Below are positions 22,870 to 34,180 of a stretch of 64,000 nt of DNA, in pieces (within the stretch, counting starts at the first letter, position 1; every line of letters begins with the position of its first letter). Under the pieces are notes generated by a model that did no database searches, was not told the DNA's origin, and was given only the letters and a program-made list of their open reading frames with translations. Both the position numbers and the translations under genes were made by a program. The stretch comes from Engraulis encrasicolus (taxonomy: Eukaryota; Chordata; Actinopteri; Clupeiformes; Engraulidae), in assembly GCF_034702125.1 (NCBI RefSeq), contig NC_085875.1, positions 45,907,270 through 45,971,269 of the forward strand. Direction: 5' to 3'.

Positions 22870-23986
22870 AAACCTGGTAGGGGAAGTATTTTTAGATTTG
22901 AGAAAAGCATTTGACACTGTTAATCATAACATTCCAATATCTAAACTTCTTAACTATAATTTAACAGAAAGGACAGTGTCCTGGTTCCAATCATATCTCA
23001 CAAACCGTGAACAATGTGTTGCCATTGGCAATGCAAAGTCATCACTACAAAAAGTTAAAACAGGCATTCCGCAGGGTTCGGTATTGGGGCCAATACTCTT
23101 CAGTATGTTCATAAATGATCTCCCTGACTCCTGTCCAGACGCAGGTTTTCAAATTTATGCAGACGATACTGTTTTATATGCTTATGGTAAAACAGCGGCT
23201 GCAGTCTCGCAAAAATTAAATGAACACCTGGAGACTGTAGCTCACAGGCTGAACAGGTCATGTCTAGCACTCAATGTAAGTAAAACAGTGTCAATGTGTT
23301 TTTCCTCTGGGAGGTGCACCACGTCCACAATCTTAAACATTAGTATCCTTGACAAACCAATAACTCAGGTTACAGAGGTTAAATACCTTGGCCTGATATT
23401 GGATGAACATCTTAGATTTGATAAACATATACAGAAGATCAGCAAAACAGTTAGATTTAACTTATGCACTTTTAGACTAATTAGAGATTGTTTATCATTT
23501 GAAGCAGCAAATATATATCTGCATTCAATGATTCTCTCTCACCTTGGCTACTGTATAACTGCATGGTCACAGGCAGGTCTCTCAGCAACAAGACCACTGG
23601 AGAGACTGAATCGTTCTTTAAATATAGCTAAAAGGCCAATTAGAGCTCATCACTGCCATGTTCAGCGGGACCTGAACATGATGAGCTTTGACAACTATAT
23701 TGCTTTGTCAAATATCAACCTGATATATAAATGCCTGCATGGTCAAGCCCCTCAAGTGCTCTGTGACCTAACCCAACCTATACAGGCAGTTGGGAGGTCT
23801 ACCAGGGGGGCTGTAGCAGGGAACTGTAGAATACCCCACCGTAAAACATCCTTTGGTCAGTCCTCGTTTTTAATTAAAGGTCTTAATTTATGGAATAGTT
23901 TGCCCCCAGAATTCAAGGCCAATCACAGTCATGGGTGGTTCAGGTGTCAGATGAAGGAATTTCTAAAAAAACAACCAGATATGTAA
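22870..23986 (+). mobile_element. Rex1/CR1-like LINE, reverse transcriptase fragment
   Basis: An open frame of about 370 codons encodes a non-LTR reverse transcriptase from just before the first catalytic motif to the C-terminus: FLDLRKAFDTVNH (motif A), GIPQGSVLGPILFS (motif B), IYADDTVLY (catalytic YADD, motif C), LNVSKT and VKYLGLILD, then the LINE tail with LYKCLHGQAP-type and LWNSLPPEFK segments. The sequence best fits the fish Rex1/Babar branch of CR1. It is 5'-truncated with no endonuclease, but the surviving frame has no stop, suggesting recent insertion. The 3' flank begins with a 17-base G run. Confidence 0.85.
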
Positions 23987-23992
23987 TCATGT

Positions 23993-24046
23993 GGGGGGGG
24001 GGGGGGGGGCAGTTCAAAGTGTTCTGTGTGTGTGTGTGTGTGTGGT
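23993..24046. repeat. Poly-G run and (GT)n
   Basis: A 17-base G run (23993-24009) is followed by a short (GT)n at about 24024-24044. Confidence 0.95.
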
Positions 24047-24448
24047 GATGGAGGGGGTGCAGTTGAGTGTTTAAATTAACGTGGTGGTCTTGTTTAGGGC
24101 TCACACTTGTGTTATTATCAAATGCCCAATGCTAAATAAAACATGCAATTTGCTGACACACAAGCAGACACACAAACACAGGCAGACGCTGCTCTGCAAA
24201 AGCAGTGCTATACTCGGTAAGGTAATGCCGTGAGCAGATTGAAGTGACAACATCTGTACAGTACTGGTATGCATGTTAAATGGAATGAACCATTCTACAC
24301 ACCCATACACCATGTACAGTACTGGTATGTTTTGATATGGTGTTCGCTCTATCAGAGACCTGTCATGGCTTCCATGCAGTTGCTTTTCAGTCCTCTGCCG
24401 TTATTATGTCTTCATGGGAGGAAGCCAAAAGAATGAGGAAAGAATGGA

Positions 24449-24677
<229 letters not shown>

Positions 24678-25242
24678 AGAAAGGGAGACAGTGAGCGCTG
24701 CATAGTGTGTGTGAGAGAATGTGTTTGAATGCATGCATGGATGAGTGAGTGAGTGCACACTGAGTGGGTGGATTGGAAGCTACTCTATAGGCCTATGTTT
24801 GTGGGTGGTTGACGTTTAAGGGCGTAACGAAAAAGTTGTTCCAATTCCTGAAATAATTGATTGAAAAAATTGGGGGGGAAAAAAGAAAAAAGCACTTAGT
24901 GGTCCGTGGAATTTCGCCTAATTTTTGCCATTTTTGAGAAAATGTGTCCTGCATCAACACATTGCATAGGCATGTCACACCGCAGGAAAATGAAGTCGCA
25001 CCACAGGAAATTCACTGCATTATGGCCATTTTAATCCTTTTGTATACATGACTGACATCTGAGGTCATGCTAACTTGATAATGATATTGTGTTTAATCTT
25101 AATATGTGTTTTCATTTATAAAAAACTTTTTTTCCTTCTATAAGAGCAGTCACACCACAGGACACCATAAAATGAACCTAAGCATTGCGTGACAGAAACA
25201 TTGCAATATGAAGACATATTAATAGGTTAATAGTCACCTTAA

Positions 25243-25395
25243 AGGGGCATTCCACCGGTGGAGATATGAATATGTATTGAACGTGGGTCATATATGTAGT
25301 AGAATAGTAGAATACATTTCTAATTTGGTGCCTTCTTGGCCGAGAAAAGGCAGAAAATTATTTTTTAGTGCTTGTGGATTTGGGACAACAATCCC
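25243..25395. other. Spacer with a TTAAAGGGGCATT motif
   Basis: TTAAAGGGGCATTCCACCGG at about 25239 looks like the end of a TTAA-targeting MITE, but no partner end was found. Confidence 0.3.
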
Positions 25396-25752
25396 CAGCA
25401 ACGAAATCGTATGGGGCTAGTGTGTGGGTGGGGGGGATTAGCGTGGCCTCTGTTTGCTGAGTGTGCAAGGCGTATGACAGTTTTGTGGTTGAGATCAGTT
25501 AGGTTGTGTGTGTGTGTGTGTGTGTGTGTGTTTGGTGGTGAATGATTCACTAGCAGACAGGAATTGCTGTGGGACCACAAATTATTGGTTACAAGATAAA
25601 TATTTGACCGTCTGGACATGCCTAACTGAGCATCCTCTTGGGGTAGGAGGGGTTGGCACTGTTGAAGTTTGGAATGGAATGGATCATCTGATTTCATCCT
25701 ATTGGTCTTAACTTGTGTGATATGCCAGTAGCCCCATACGACTTCGTTGCTG
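25396..25752. repeat. Inverted repeat around CAGCAACGAA..ATGGGGCT
   Basis: Arms 25396-25418 and 25730-25752 are inverted copies (23 bases, about one mismatch). Between them lies a (GT)n at 25507-25531. Probably a small MITE or an inversion remnant. Confidence 0.6.
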
Positions 25753-26319
25753 TCGACCAACATTGACGAAGCACGTGAGCGAGAACTTGTTGTCACGATG
25801 TGGGTGTTATTAAATACAGCGCATTTAAAGTCGGCCACAAATATGAACGAGACGATGAGCTCGCACCAGTTTGCTCTACTAACACACCACGTGTGAGGAG
25901 TGGGGGGACAGGCAGTGAGGAGGACCTGAAGTGGGGACCTGCGCAAACTTGTGTAGAGGTGTGAGACAAGGCTCATATACACACGTGAATGAGTTGTTGA
26001 CCAACCAGTTCATGGGCGCGTGGCCTCGGAGGCGGTCTGCAGACGAGTGTTGAAGGGGATAAGCAACTGCAGAGGTTGCAAGATCTGACTGCAGTTGCAT
26101 TCATCCCGCGCAACCGTATCTCTTTCATTTCGTGAAGTATTCACGAAAAAAATAACTTTAATTTTCGTGGTGCATTCACGTTATTGCCCGTTTTTCGTGG
26201 TTGGGCAACGAAACGCTGCCTATTCATTTGAATTGCCCGACTGCTGCCTAGCGACCCACTAGTTTGACGCCCTTTTGGTACCGTCACATGGTAATCAAAC
26301 ATTTCAAACAAGCAATTTA

Positions 26320-26430
26320 GGGTTAGGGTTAGGTTTAGGGTTAAGGTTAGGGTTAAGGTTAGGGTTAGGTTTAGGGTTAAGTAGGGTTAAGATTAGGGTT
26401 AGGGTTAAGGTTAGGGTTAGGTTTAGGGTC
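26320..26430. repeat. Degenerate TTAGGG-like tandem repeats
   Basis: About 17 units of TTAGGG mixed with TTAGGTT and TTAAGG variants. The variation and position inside an inverted-repeat element point to an interstitial array, not a chromosome end. Confidence 0.9.
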
Positions 26431-26656
26431 GTATGACATAAGGCGTAAGTACCGAAAGGGCGTCGAATTAGTGAGTCCCGAGTGTATCAGCAGTGTTCTG
26501 TCAGCACCCCCTCCCCGCCCCTGCAGACGCTTGGATAACCATAGCAGCAGTCGGGCAATTCAAATGAATAGGCAGCGTTTCGTTGCCCAACCACGAAAAA
26601 ATTGCAATAACGTGAATGCACCACGAAAATTAGTTATTTTTTTCGTGAATACTTCA

Positions 26657-27464
26657 TTCAAGATTCAAGATTCAAGATTCAAGACTAGTTTATTACGTCT
26701 TATTGTAGGTTTGAAGCCTATAAAGATTAAAAAATAAAAATAAAAAAGAGAGAGGGGGGTGGGGGGTGGAAAAAAGTGCAAAGAAAGTGCCTTGTTGTCT
26801 TCAGCATGAATTCAGTAATCTAACTGCTTGGTGGAAGAAACTACTTTGGAGTCTGGTAGTATGAGATTTCAGGCTTCTGTACCGTTTCCCAGATGGTAAC
26901 ATAGTAAACAGTTCATGGTTGGGGTGACTAGGATCAGTCAAGATTTTTTTGCCTTCCTGATGCTCCTTCCCTCAAATAGCTCCAGTATGAAGGGTAAGTC
27001 ACAGCCGCATATGTTCTGAGCTGTACGCACAACCCTCTGAAGAGCTCTCCTGTTGGCTTGAGAGCAGTTCCCATACCATGCAATAATAGTCCCCGTCAGA
27101 ATGCTCTCAATGGTGCCTCTGTAAAACGACCTCAGGATCTTGGGTCTCATCCCAAACTTTCTCAATCGTCTGAGGTGGTACAGACGTTGCTGGCTTTTTT
27201 TTACTATGTGTTGTGTGTGACTGTCCCAGGTGAGGTCTTCTGAGATGGTAACGCCAAGGAATTTAAAGTCTCTCACCCTCTCCACTGTCTGATCGTTGAT
27301 GTTAATGGTTTCAAACTGGTGTTCTTTCCTCCTGAAGTCAACTATTAATTCTTTAGTCTTGGACACATTCAGAGACAAGTTGTTTCCTCTACACCACTCC
27401 ATGAGGTTGTTTATTTCTTTCCTGTAGGCCGTTTCATCATTGTTAGTGATTAAACCGATAACAG
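26657..27464 (-). mobile_element. Non-LTR retrotransposon 3' fragment with 7-bp TSD
   Basis: The minus strand encodes the end of a reverse transcriptase: LITNNDETAYRKEI, LSLNVSKTKELIVDFRR, VRDFKFLGVTISEDLTWD, LRRLRKFGM and ESILTGTIIAWYGNCS, then HPNHELFTMLPSGKRYRSLK. The 3' tail is (CTTGAAT)n at 26657-26685. Flanks TACTTCA at 26650-26656 and 27465-27471 form the duplication. It lies in the right arm of the element above. The clade is uncertain (RTE/L2-like fish LINE). Confidence 0.85.
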
Positions 27465-27676
27465 TACTTCACGAAATGACAGAGATAGGGCTCTCCCGCG
27501 ATAGTTTGACACCATGTGACATGTCACCTCGTCAACGCAACATCACCGAAATTTTGAAGTTTGGCAGAAAATCTAACCGTCATGCAGAATTTTCATCCAG
27601 AGTGCATTGCTGTCTAAATGCGCATGCATGCATTGACGACTACTCGAATGCACTTATTGCCGAAGGAAATGCTGGC

Positions 27677-27837
27677 TGGCACCATTCTTATCACCTTCAA
27701 GTATTACTCACTATTGTTTTCACACCATTATGTGTCAAAACCCGGAGGTTATCTGTAACACCAGGAGTAAGCTAGTCTGCTTCCTGCATTCATATTACAG
27801 CTGAAATCAGTCTCTTGACACGTTCCCCACAAATGAC
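27677..27837. repeat. Direct repeat, copy 1
   Basis: This segment (CACCATTCTTATCACC... to AAATGACC) is repeated, diverged, at 28583-28755. The parts after it, beyond the insertions, also match (GAAGTTCATATCCCACATGG at 28769 against the same phrase near 28480). The unit is therefore a tandem duplication that was later interrupted. Confidence 0.75.
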
Positions 27838-27853
27838 CACTCCGCTTAAAGGG

Positions 27854-28118
27854 GTTTTGGGTAGGGTGCGCACATCCAAAAACACTTGTTGCAGGTGCCA
27901 GACAAAAAAATCAGATAGTTGAAAAAGGTAGGTCTGCACACTGCCGATAAGCTCCAAAAATAAACTTTATTATTTAAAATGCAACGTTTCGATCACACTG
28001 GATCTTCATCAGGCAGTGGCATGCCTGATGAAGATCCAGTGTGATCGAAACGTTGCATTTTAAATTATAAAGTTTATTTTTGGAGCTTATCGGTAGTGTG
28101 CAGACCTACCTTTTTCAA
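27854..28118. mobile_element. Near-palindromic insertion with 16-bp TSD
   Basis: CACTCCGCTTAAAGGG occurs at 27838-27853 and again at 28119-28134 and brackets this 265-bp segment. Within it, 27918-28015 and 28022-28119 are inverted copies with only a 6-base loop, with CGAAACGTTGCATTTTAAA on the right arm. A TSD of this length is typical of reverse-transcribed inserts. The rightmost base of the palindrome overlaps the TSD. No coding capacity. Confidence 0.8.
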
Positions 28119-28130
28119 CACTCCGCTTAA

Positions 28131-28475
28131 AGGGACACTGTGCAGGAAATTGTCAAAAAAGGTACTGCAACTATGCTGCTCATTGAAACTGGGCTGCCTA
28201 TTGTCAAATTTGATCTTTACATGAAAGTTTACTAAGTAATAAACAAATATTTTCTAGTATGGTCATTTTTGCAGCTAAAAATGACTATTTTTGGAAATTC
28301 AAAATGGCGGACCATGGAGAAGATCCATCTTTTCATGTAGGAAAAGTGTTTTTTTTTCCAGTCATAATGAATACTTAGAATTTGATGGTGGAGGTAAGAA
28401 TTCAGGAAAAAGGTAACATGAATGGGCAGCATGAATTCCGGAAATAAACAACTAAAAATCTCACACAGTCTCCCT
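28131..28475. mobile_element. piggyBac-like MITE, inverted copy
   Basis: It is the reverse complement of the element at 10160-10510. The left end AGGGACACTG follows TTAA (28127-28130). The right end is worn (CAGTCTCCCT, then AAG instead of TTAA). Confidence 0.8.
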
Positions 28476-28582
28476 AAGTTCACATCCCACATGGGGACGA
28501 CGTGAATTTGAATGCCGAAGCCCTCGTAAATTTTGCCATAGGACATGCTGACTGTTGGATTACTCATTTGAATTCTCATTTC

Positions 28583-28755
28583 TCACCATTCTTATCACCC
28601 TCTAAGATTACTCGCACCATTATGGGTCAAAACCCGGAGATTATTTGCAACACTAGGAGTCAGCTAGTCTGCTACCTGCATTCATATCAGAGTTAAAGAA
28701 TCTCTTTGACACTTTCCCCACACCCTGATGAATTCTCTTAACACCCACAGATGAC
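28583..28755. repeat. Direct repeat, copy 2
   Basis: Second copy of the unit at 27677-27837, sharing GTCAAAACCCGGAG and GCTAGTCTGC among others. Confidence 0.75.
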
Positions 28756-28862
28756 CGCTCCGCTGAAGTTCATATCCCACATGGGAACGACGTGAATTTT
28801 CACTGCTGGCTGTTATTGTGCAACCTCCAGAGGGAGAAAGCATAGCAAAATATGAGCATGTA

Positions 28863-29157
28863 CACCCGTCTCCAAAAGAGTTGTCGCCTATCCATCTGTT
28901 TGGAATAAAAGCTAATAACCTGACTTTCAATTAATCACTTGGCTTCAGAAGTCACTCATATGAAAGCTACAACCCTCCCGAATGAAAATGTATGTACAAA
29001 TTTTTTTTTCATGCACCAAAGAAAGATCGACCCTTTGATGAACACAGACAGGGCAGTTTTTCACAAGACAAAAGTTTTGTCGCCTATCGAACATAATGTG
29101 AAAATGAGCAGATAAGTCACTTCAAAACACTTCAAATACGCAGATCTCTGTGGGATC
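28863..29157. mobile_element. Extra terminal copy of foldback element
   Basis: It starts CACCCGTCTCCAAAAGAG after TA and repeats, in direct orientation, the first about 290 bases of the element at 29297. About 140 unrelated bases separate the two. Confidence 0.8.
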
Positions 29158-29296
29158 TTAAACAGATTCCTTCACATCATTTCACTTTTGACATTACACC
29201 ATCTCTGAAGTATCTATGACGTGAAGAGCTAAAAGTTTCCAAAACACCTTTTACCTGCTTAAGGGATGCTGTTGTCGTGTCCTGTTCCCATATGTA

Positions 29297-30622
29297 CCCT
29301 CGCCTCCAAAAGAGTTGTCGCCTATCTATCTGTTTGGAATAACAGCTAATAACCTGACTTTCAATTAATCACTTGGCTTCAGAAGTCACTCATATGAAAG
29401 CTACAACCCTCCCGAATGAAAATGTATGTACAAAAATAAATTTCATGCACCAAAGAAAGATTGACCCTTTATTGAACACAGACAGGGCAGATTTTCACAA
29501 GACAAAAGTTTTGTCACCTATCGAACATAATGTGAAAATGAGCAGATAAGTCACTTCAAAACACTTCAAATACGCAGATTGGGTGTCATACTTAATCACT
29601 GAATCACTCTCACCTCTCCAGAAAATCGACTTTGGCCTTAGGTGTATGTGTAGGGTCATTGTAATCATGGAAAGCAACACAATGAAAATCAATGGAGTTC
29701 AATGAGAGATGGTGACATATTCGCTATTCGTAGAGCAATACATGTTTAACTTCATGATTTAATCAATGATAAAAGCCCTCAAACACCTGCAGCATGCATG
29801 CAGCTCCTCATAAGAGCTGTATCTCTACCATTTTAAACTTTATGCACCATTTCTCTTTTTTCATATTCTTCATCTCCAACACCATATAGTTTTGATGCTA
29901 TCAGTTCTAAAATGGTTGATCTTGGGATCTTGACTTCAGAGTATGAGTCCCATTAGCCTTCATTTTTGTCAGAATTAGCCCTGACATACTCTTGGCTGGC
30001 TTTTTTGAGACAGGACAGTGGGAGAGACTTCTTTGGTGTTAAAGGTGAAGAATTTGGAAAAAATACATAGTGCCTAAAGTCAAACATGGGAGGGATACAG
30101 CTCTTATGTGGAGCTGCATGCATGCTGCTGGTGTGTGAGGGCTTTTATCATTGATTACATCATGAAGTTAAAAATGTATTGCTCTACGAATAGCAAATAT
30201 GTCACCATCTCTCATTGAACTCCATTGATTTTCATTGTGTTGCTTTCCATGATTACAATGACCCTAAACATACACCTAAGGCCAAAGTTGATTTTCTGGA
30301 GAGGTGTGAGTGAATCAGTGATTAAGTTTGACACCCGATCTGCGTATTTGAAGTGTTTTGAAGTGACTTATCTGCTCATTTTCACATTATGTTCGATAGG
30401 CGACAAAACTTTTGTCTTGTCAAAATCTGCCCTGTCTGTGTTCATTAAAGGGTCAATCTTTCTTTGGTGCATGAAATTTATTTTTGTACATACATTTTCA
30501 TTCGAGAGGGTTGTAACTTTCATATGAGTGACTTCTGAAGCCAAGTGATTAATTGAAAGTCAGGTTATTAGCTGTTATTCCAAACAGATGGGTAGGCGAC
30601 AACTCTTTTGGAGGCGAGTGTA
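29297..30622. mobile_element. Foldback DNA element with about 550-bp arms
   Basis: Arms 29297-29856 and 30072-30622 are inverted copies with about 215 bases between them. The ends read CCTCGCCTCCAAAAGAG and CTCTTTTGGAGGCGAGTG, each next to TA, which fits a Tc1/mariner-type target. Frames inside the arms mirror each other and encode nothing recognised. Confidence 0.8.
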
Positions 30623-32470
30623 GCAAAGTGGACGTTCCTTTTTCATTTGCGGTGCGTGCGTCATCACGTCACGCCAACCTATCAGCTGATCTCACAGCTG
30701 ATTTCACGAGTAGCATCCAACTGCAGTTTGCAGAAGTGGGCAGGTCTGGATGACTGAAATCTCGCCCCTCCCATTTTGTACTCTGCGTCTTTGCTCTGCA
30801 CGGTGCCGTGACTTCCAGAGCTAGTTTTCTTCCCGTGTAGAAGCTTAGCGCTGAATGACAAGGGGGAGGCACTCGATGTGCTCAGGGGGGAGGAGGGAGA
30901 TGTGCTCAGGGGGGAGGAGGGAGATGTGATCCAGACCTGCCCCCCGCCCTGCACACTGCAGTTGAACATACTTGGATTTCACTCCAGCTGAGACGCCGGC
31001 TTTTCGCAAGCTAGGAGGAATAGCTGTCGGTCAACGTGCTTTCCTTTGTCCATCCAGACGCGCATTCTGGTCTACTCTTTGCACTCCGATCTGTTGCCAA
31101 ATTCAACTTGGCGTGATACGCTCTCCGCCTCGTACAAGTGTATCTACCGGTGTCATCAGCTGTTTGTTGGCTACCCTGTTCATCTACCAAAGCTCCAAGA
31201 GCTCTCTCCTTCTGGCTCAGGTAGGCCACCCAAATGACGCCACACGTTCGCTAAAGTTTTGATTTGTTATCTTTTTTGTTGTAGCGTGGGTTTGAGTTTC
31301 CCCTGACTCTTCGGCCTTTATTGTCTCCCTCCTCTCCTCTTCTGCTGTTGTGGAACGTGAGTATACCGCTTCAACTTTTCATCACGTTGTAAAATTGGTA
31401 CAATAGCCCAGTTACATCGCATTATCCTCTGTAGGCCTATTTGTAGGCGCCTGGGTGTAGCTGCAGACTCCCGGTTCCCTCTGAATTGCTGCTGTTTTGT
31501 CCCCCCTCGATACGCGCTTCGGACTGACGCGTCGCAGTGTCCGGTTATCCAAGGGCTATCACTCCGAAAGCATTCAGCAGCCCAGCATAGGGCAAGCCAC
31601 AACTTGCGCAGGTGGCGCATGTGACCGAGTTCAGTGTGTGCGTGAATGTAGTCTGTGTGAGTGAGTGTCCTGTTATGTCGTGGTGAGAGCACGATTCATT
31701 TTTTTATTTTGTACATTTTCTTTGAGGGATGTTTCTTTCTTTTTTTGATGTATTTTCTTTTGACTTGAGTTGGGAACTTCAATTGGAATTCTTTTGTTTT
31801 TGTCTCTGTAACTGCTGAGTGTGCACGGCTTGTAGCCTAAACCAATGCCCCTGACCTGATAGTTGTTACTAATTCCCATCAGTCCTGCTCTCGCCTGTAG
31901 CAACCTCTTTGGGTCTGTGGCGAGTTAGATTTTGCTGGTGGGCCCTGCAATTCAGTTTATTTCCTTTTGTTTGTCTTTATTTGCTGGGCAAGTGGCAGGC
32001 CCTTGATTACCCCTTTATTTACCCTTTCTCTTCTGTTAACAGGTGCAGGTAATCCCGGAGGGAGGTCCTCTTCCCCCCTGGTGGTGGGTTCGGTCACATG
32101 GTGTGCAGTGAATTGCAGTGCAGTGTTACCTGTGTGTGAGTGCAATAATTCACCTTCACTTAGTGTGTGCATGGGCACGCGTGTTTGTGTGTACTTATCC
32201 AAGGCCTATACAGGGGGCTTAGTATAATTCCCCCCTCTTGGGTGCACCTGCCCTGTATTTGAGAATCCTCCCTTTTTGTACTGATTTGTGTGAGTGTGGA
32301 TGTGAGCGTGAGTGTGTGTGTGTGCATTGTGGTCGGAAATATTTTAAGTGTCCGGATTTTTATATTTATATGTGAAATTGTCAATAAAAAGAGATTATTT
32401 TGTTACGGAATCCACGTTTCCTCATTAATGCAACAGAACTTGTGTGGGGGTCAAATCTAAGGTTTTCATA
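30623..32470. other. Unclassified segment with splice- and polyA-like signals
   Basis: The start is CpG-containing and GC-richer than its surroundings (to about 31240). Candidate donors are CTCAG|GTAGG (31219) and GGAAC|GTGAG (31359), and a candidate acceptor is TTCTGTTAACAG (about 32042). The segment ends near CAATAAAAAGAG (32382-32393) followed by GT-rich sequence. It could be a non-coding transcript unit or part of an LTR retroelement; no long frame decides it. Confidence 0.3.
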
Positions 32471-32837
32471 CAGTCCCTGGGCTGTAGTTCCCATTCTTAT
32501 CCCAGGGTGGCGTAGTCTATTTTGTAAGAAAAACTGAAATGTAGAGTTTAAAACTCTCCTGTCCTTACCACTTGGTTACACATAGTAACTGGCCAAATAT
32601 GAGGATGCTTGAAGCAATGTTCAATGCCGATATTGTTCTCTGCTAATACAGTGAATGTGTTTTTTTCCACAGGAAGTTAAAGTTGTACACATAGACAGAA
32701 TGCGTTTCAGAATCCGATCGATTGGGTGAGTTCACATTCTCCAGATGAAATAACAGTATATGGCAGTGTTTCCCACGGTCCAAATAACATTGTGTGGTGC
32801 CATTGCTACTGTCAATGTGCATCACAGATGAGTCAGC

Positions 32838-33452
32838 CTGATCTCCAAAAAATCTGTGCCCCTGGACACGGATGTTAAGGACACGAAATCCGCGTCCAGG
32901 AGCACGGATTTTGCCAAAATTCCGTGCTCCTGAACACGGAATTGTTTTCCGTGATGGGCACACGGAAGTGCTTTGTATATTACCACAGCACTGTGTTAAC
33001 TCTATCATTAGAAAATATATACCACATGCTAATCCTAAGCAAAATAATGCTATAGCAATTTAAATTGTGCCCTGACGAAAACATTAAAGACATATTTTTG
33101 AGAAATACCTTTTCCAGTTGGTTGCTAGGCTATCAAATTCATAATGAATGAAGGAATAATAGCTGTGCCCAAACCAAAACAATCCCTAACCCTAACCTGT
33201 CAGTAAGATTTTTTTTTTTTTGAGAAAAAAATATTTGAAATGAGAAAAATCCTGAGAAAACACTCTGTGGAAACAGACTGTGGAAACATAGAGCTGTCTG
33301 TGGGAGTATAGAGAGAGCATTTCTGTGTGTCCATCACGGAAAACAATTCCGTGTCCAGGAGCACGGAATTTTGGCAAAATCCGTGCTCCTGGACACGGAT
33401 TTGGTGTCCTTAACATCCGTGTCCAGGAGCACGGAATTTTTGGAGATCATGT
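32838..33452. mobile_element. MITE with palindrome-rich inverted ends
   Basis: Arms 32838-32994 and 33298-33452 are inverted copies. Each holds repeated CCGTG-type palindromes such as CCGTGTCCAGGAGCACGG. CCCTAACCCTAACC occurs in the interior at about 33185. No transposase. TSD not settled. Confidence 0.8.
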
Positions 33453-33599
33453 TGGTTAAAGAGACGTAACAGCAAACACTGGCCGCCAAACTTTAACTCA
33501 ACGGAAGATGAAAGAAATGTCAAGGTAAGAGGCTGACATCATTATTGGAGTATAGGTAGGGGAAAAGTCATCTCTTTATATCACCATGTGGTGAGGTAA

Positions 33600-33676
33600 C
33601 ATTTGTGAATAGGCAGCATGAATTCTGGAAATATACTAGCTAGCATATACAAAAAATATTACGCAGTGCACTTTTA
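33600..33676. mobile_element. Truncated piggyBac-like MITE end
   Basis: GGCAGCATGAATTCTGGAAAT through GCAGTGCACTTTTAAG matches the end of the MITE at 28131-28475. The rest of the element is missing. Confidence 0.6.
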
Positions 33677-34180
33677 AGAATTGCCCAGAATCGTATGCTT
33701 TACCGCCTTAGGGGACTGAGGTAGAAAAGTCCAGTTGTGAGACATTCCCAGTAGCTGCCTGTAATGGAGATCCGATGACTCTTCACTCAGGAGAAGAGGA
33801 CAGGAGAACAGGAAACATGTCCCAGCCGGCCACAAAGGTGAACACAAATGAGAAACACTTATACATTACAAACAACACTGAAAAACACTGTACTATGAAA
33901 CTGATTTTGTCTGTAACTATATTAAATCACTACACATACCAACACATACCACTTACTTACTCTACAGCCAATATATAGCTATACTTATAAGTCAATGTCA
34001 TTCACTCATTTGTCACACAGGAAATTGTCACATACTGTCCAAAGCGTGAGCTGTCCCTTGATAACTGAAAGCATGTTTTGGCTGATACCCTTAAAGGCTA
34101 AGAAGTGGAATTTATTAAGATCAAAATGCCATTATCGACTGTAACAGGAATCACATTCTTTGTTTTTATTTCTCCAGTGT

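Larger units (their letters stand above)
26119..27485. mobile_element. TA-flanked inverted-repeat element with telomere-like core
   Basis: Left arm from 26119 (TCTCTTTCATTTCGTGAAG) and right arm ending 27485 are inverted copies of about 135 bases, flanked by TA on each side. The right arm is split by a LINE at 26657-27464. Removing the LINE and one TSD copy restores the match. The core (about 26320-26430) is made of TTAGGG-like repeats. The TA flanks and arms fit a Tc1/mariner-type MITE, but this is inference. Confidence 0.75.

Noticed and set aside
26320..26430. A true telomere or chromosome end
   Set aside because: The repeats are degenerate and lie inside an inverted-repeat element with normal sequence on both sides.
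28502..28696. Small plus-strand ORF
   Set aside because: Lies in a duplicated non-coding unit; the second copy does not preserve the frame.
29495..30527. Matching ORFs on opposite strands (65 and 100 codons)
   Set aside because: They are mirror images in the two arms of a foldback element, so similarity does not show coding function.
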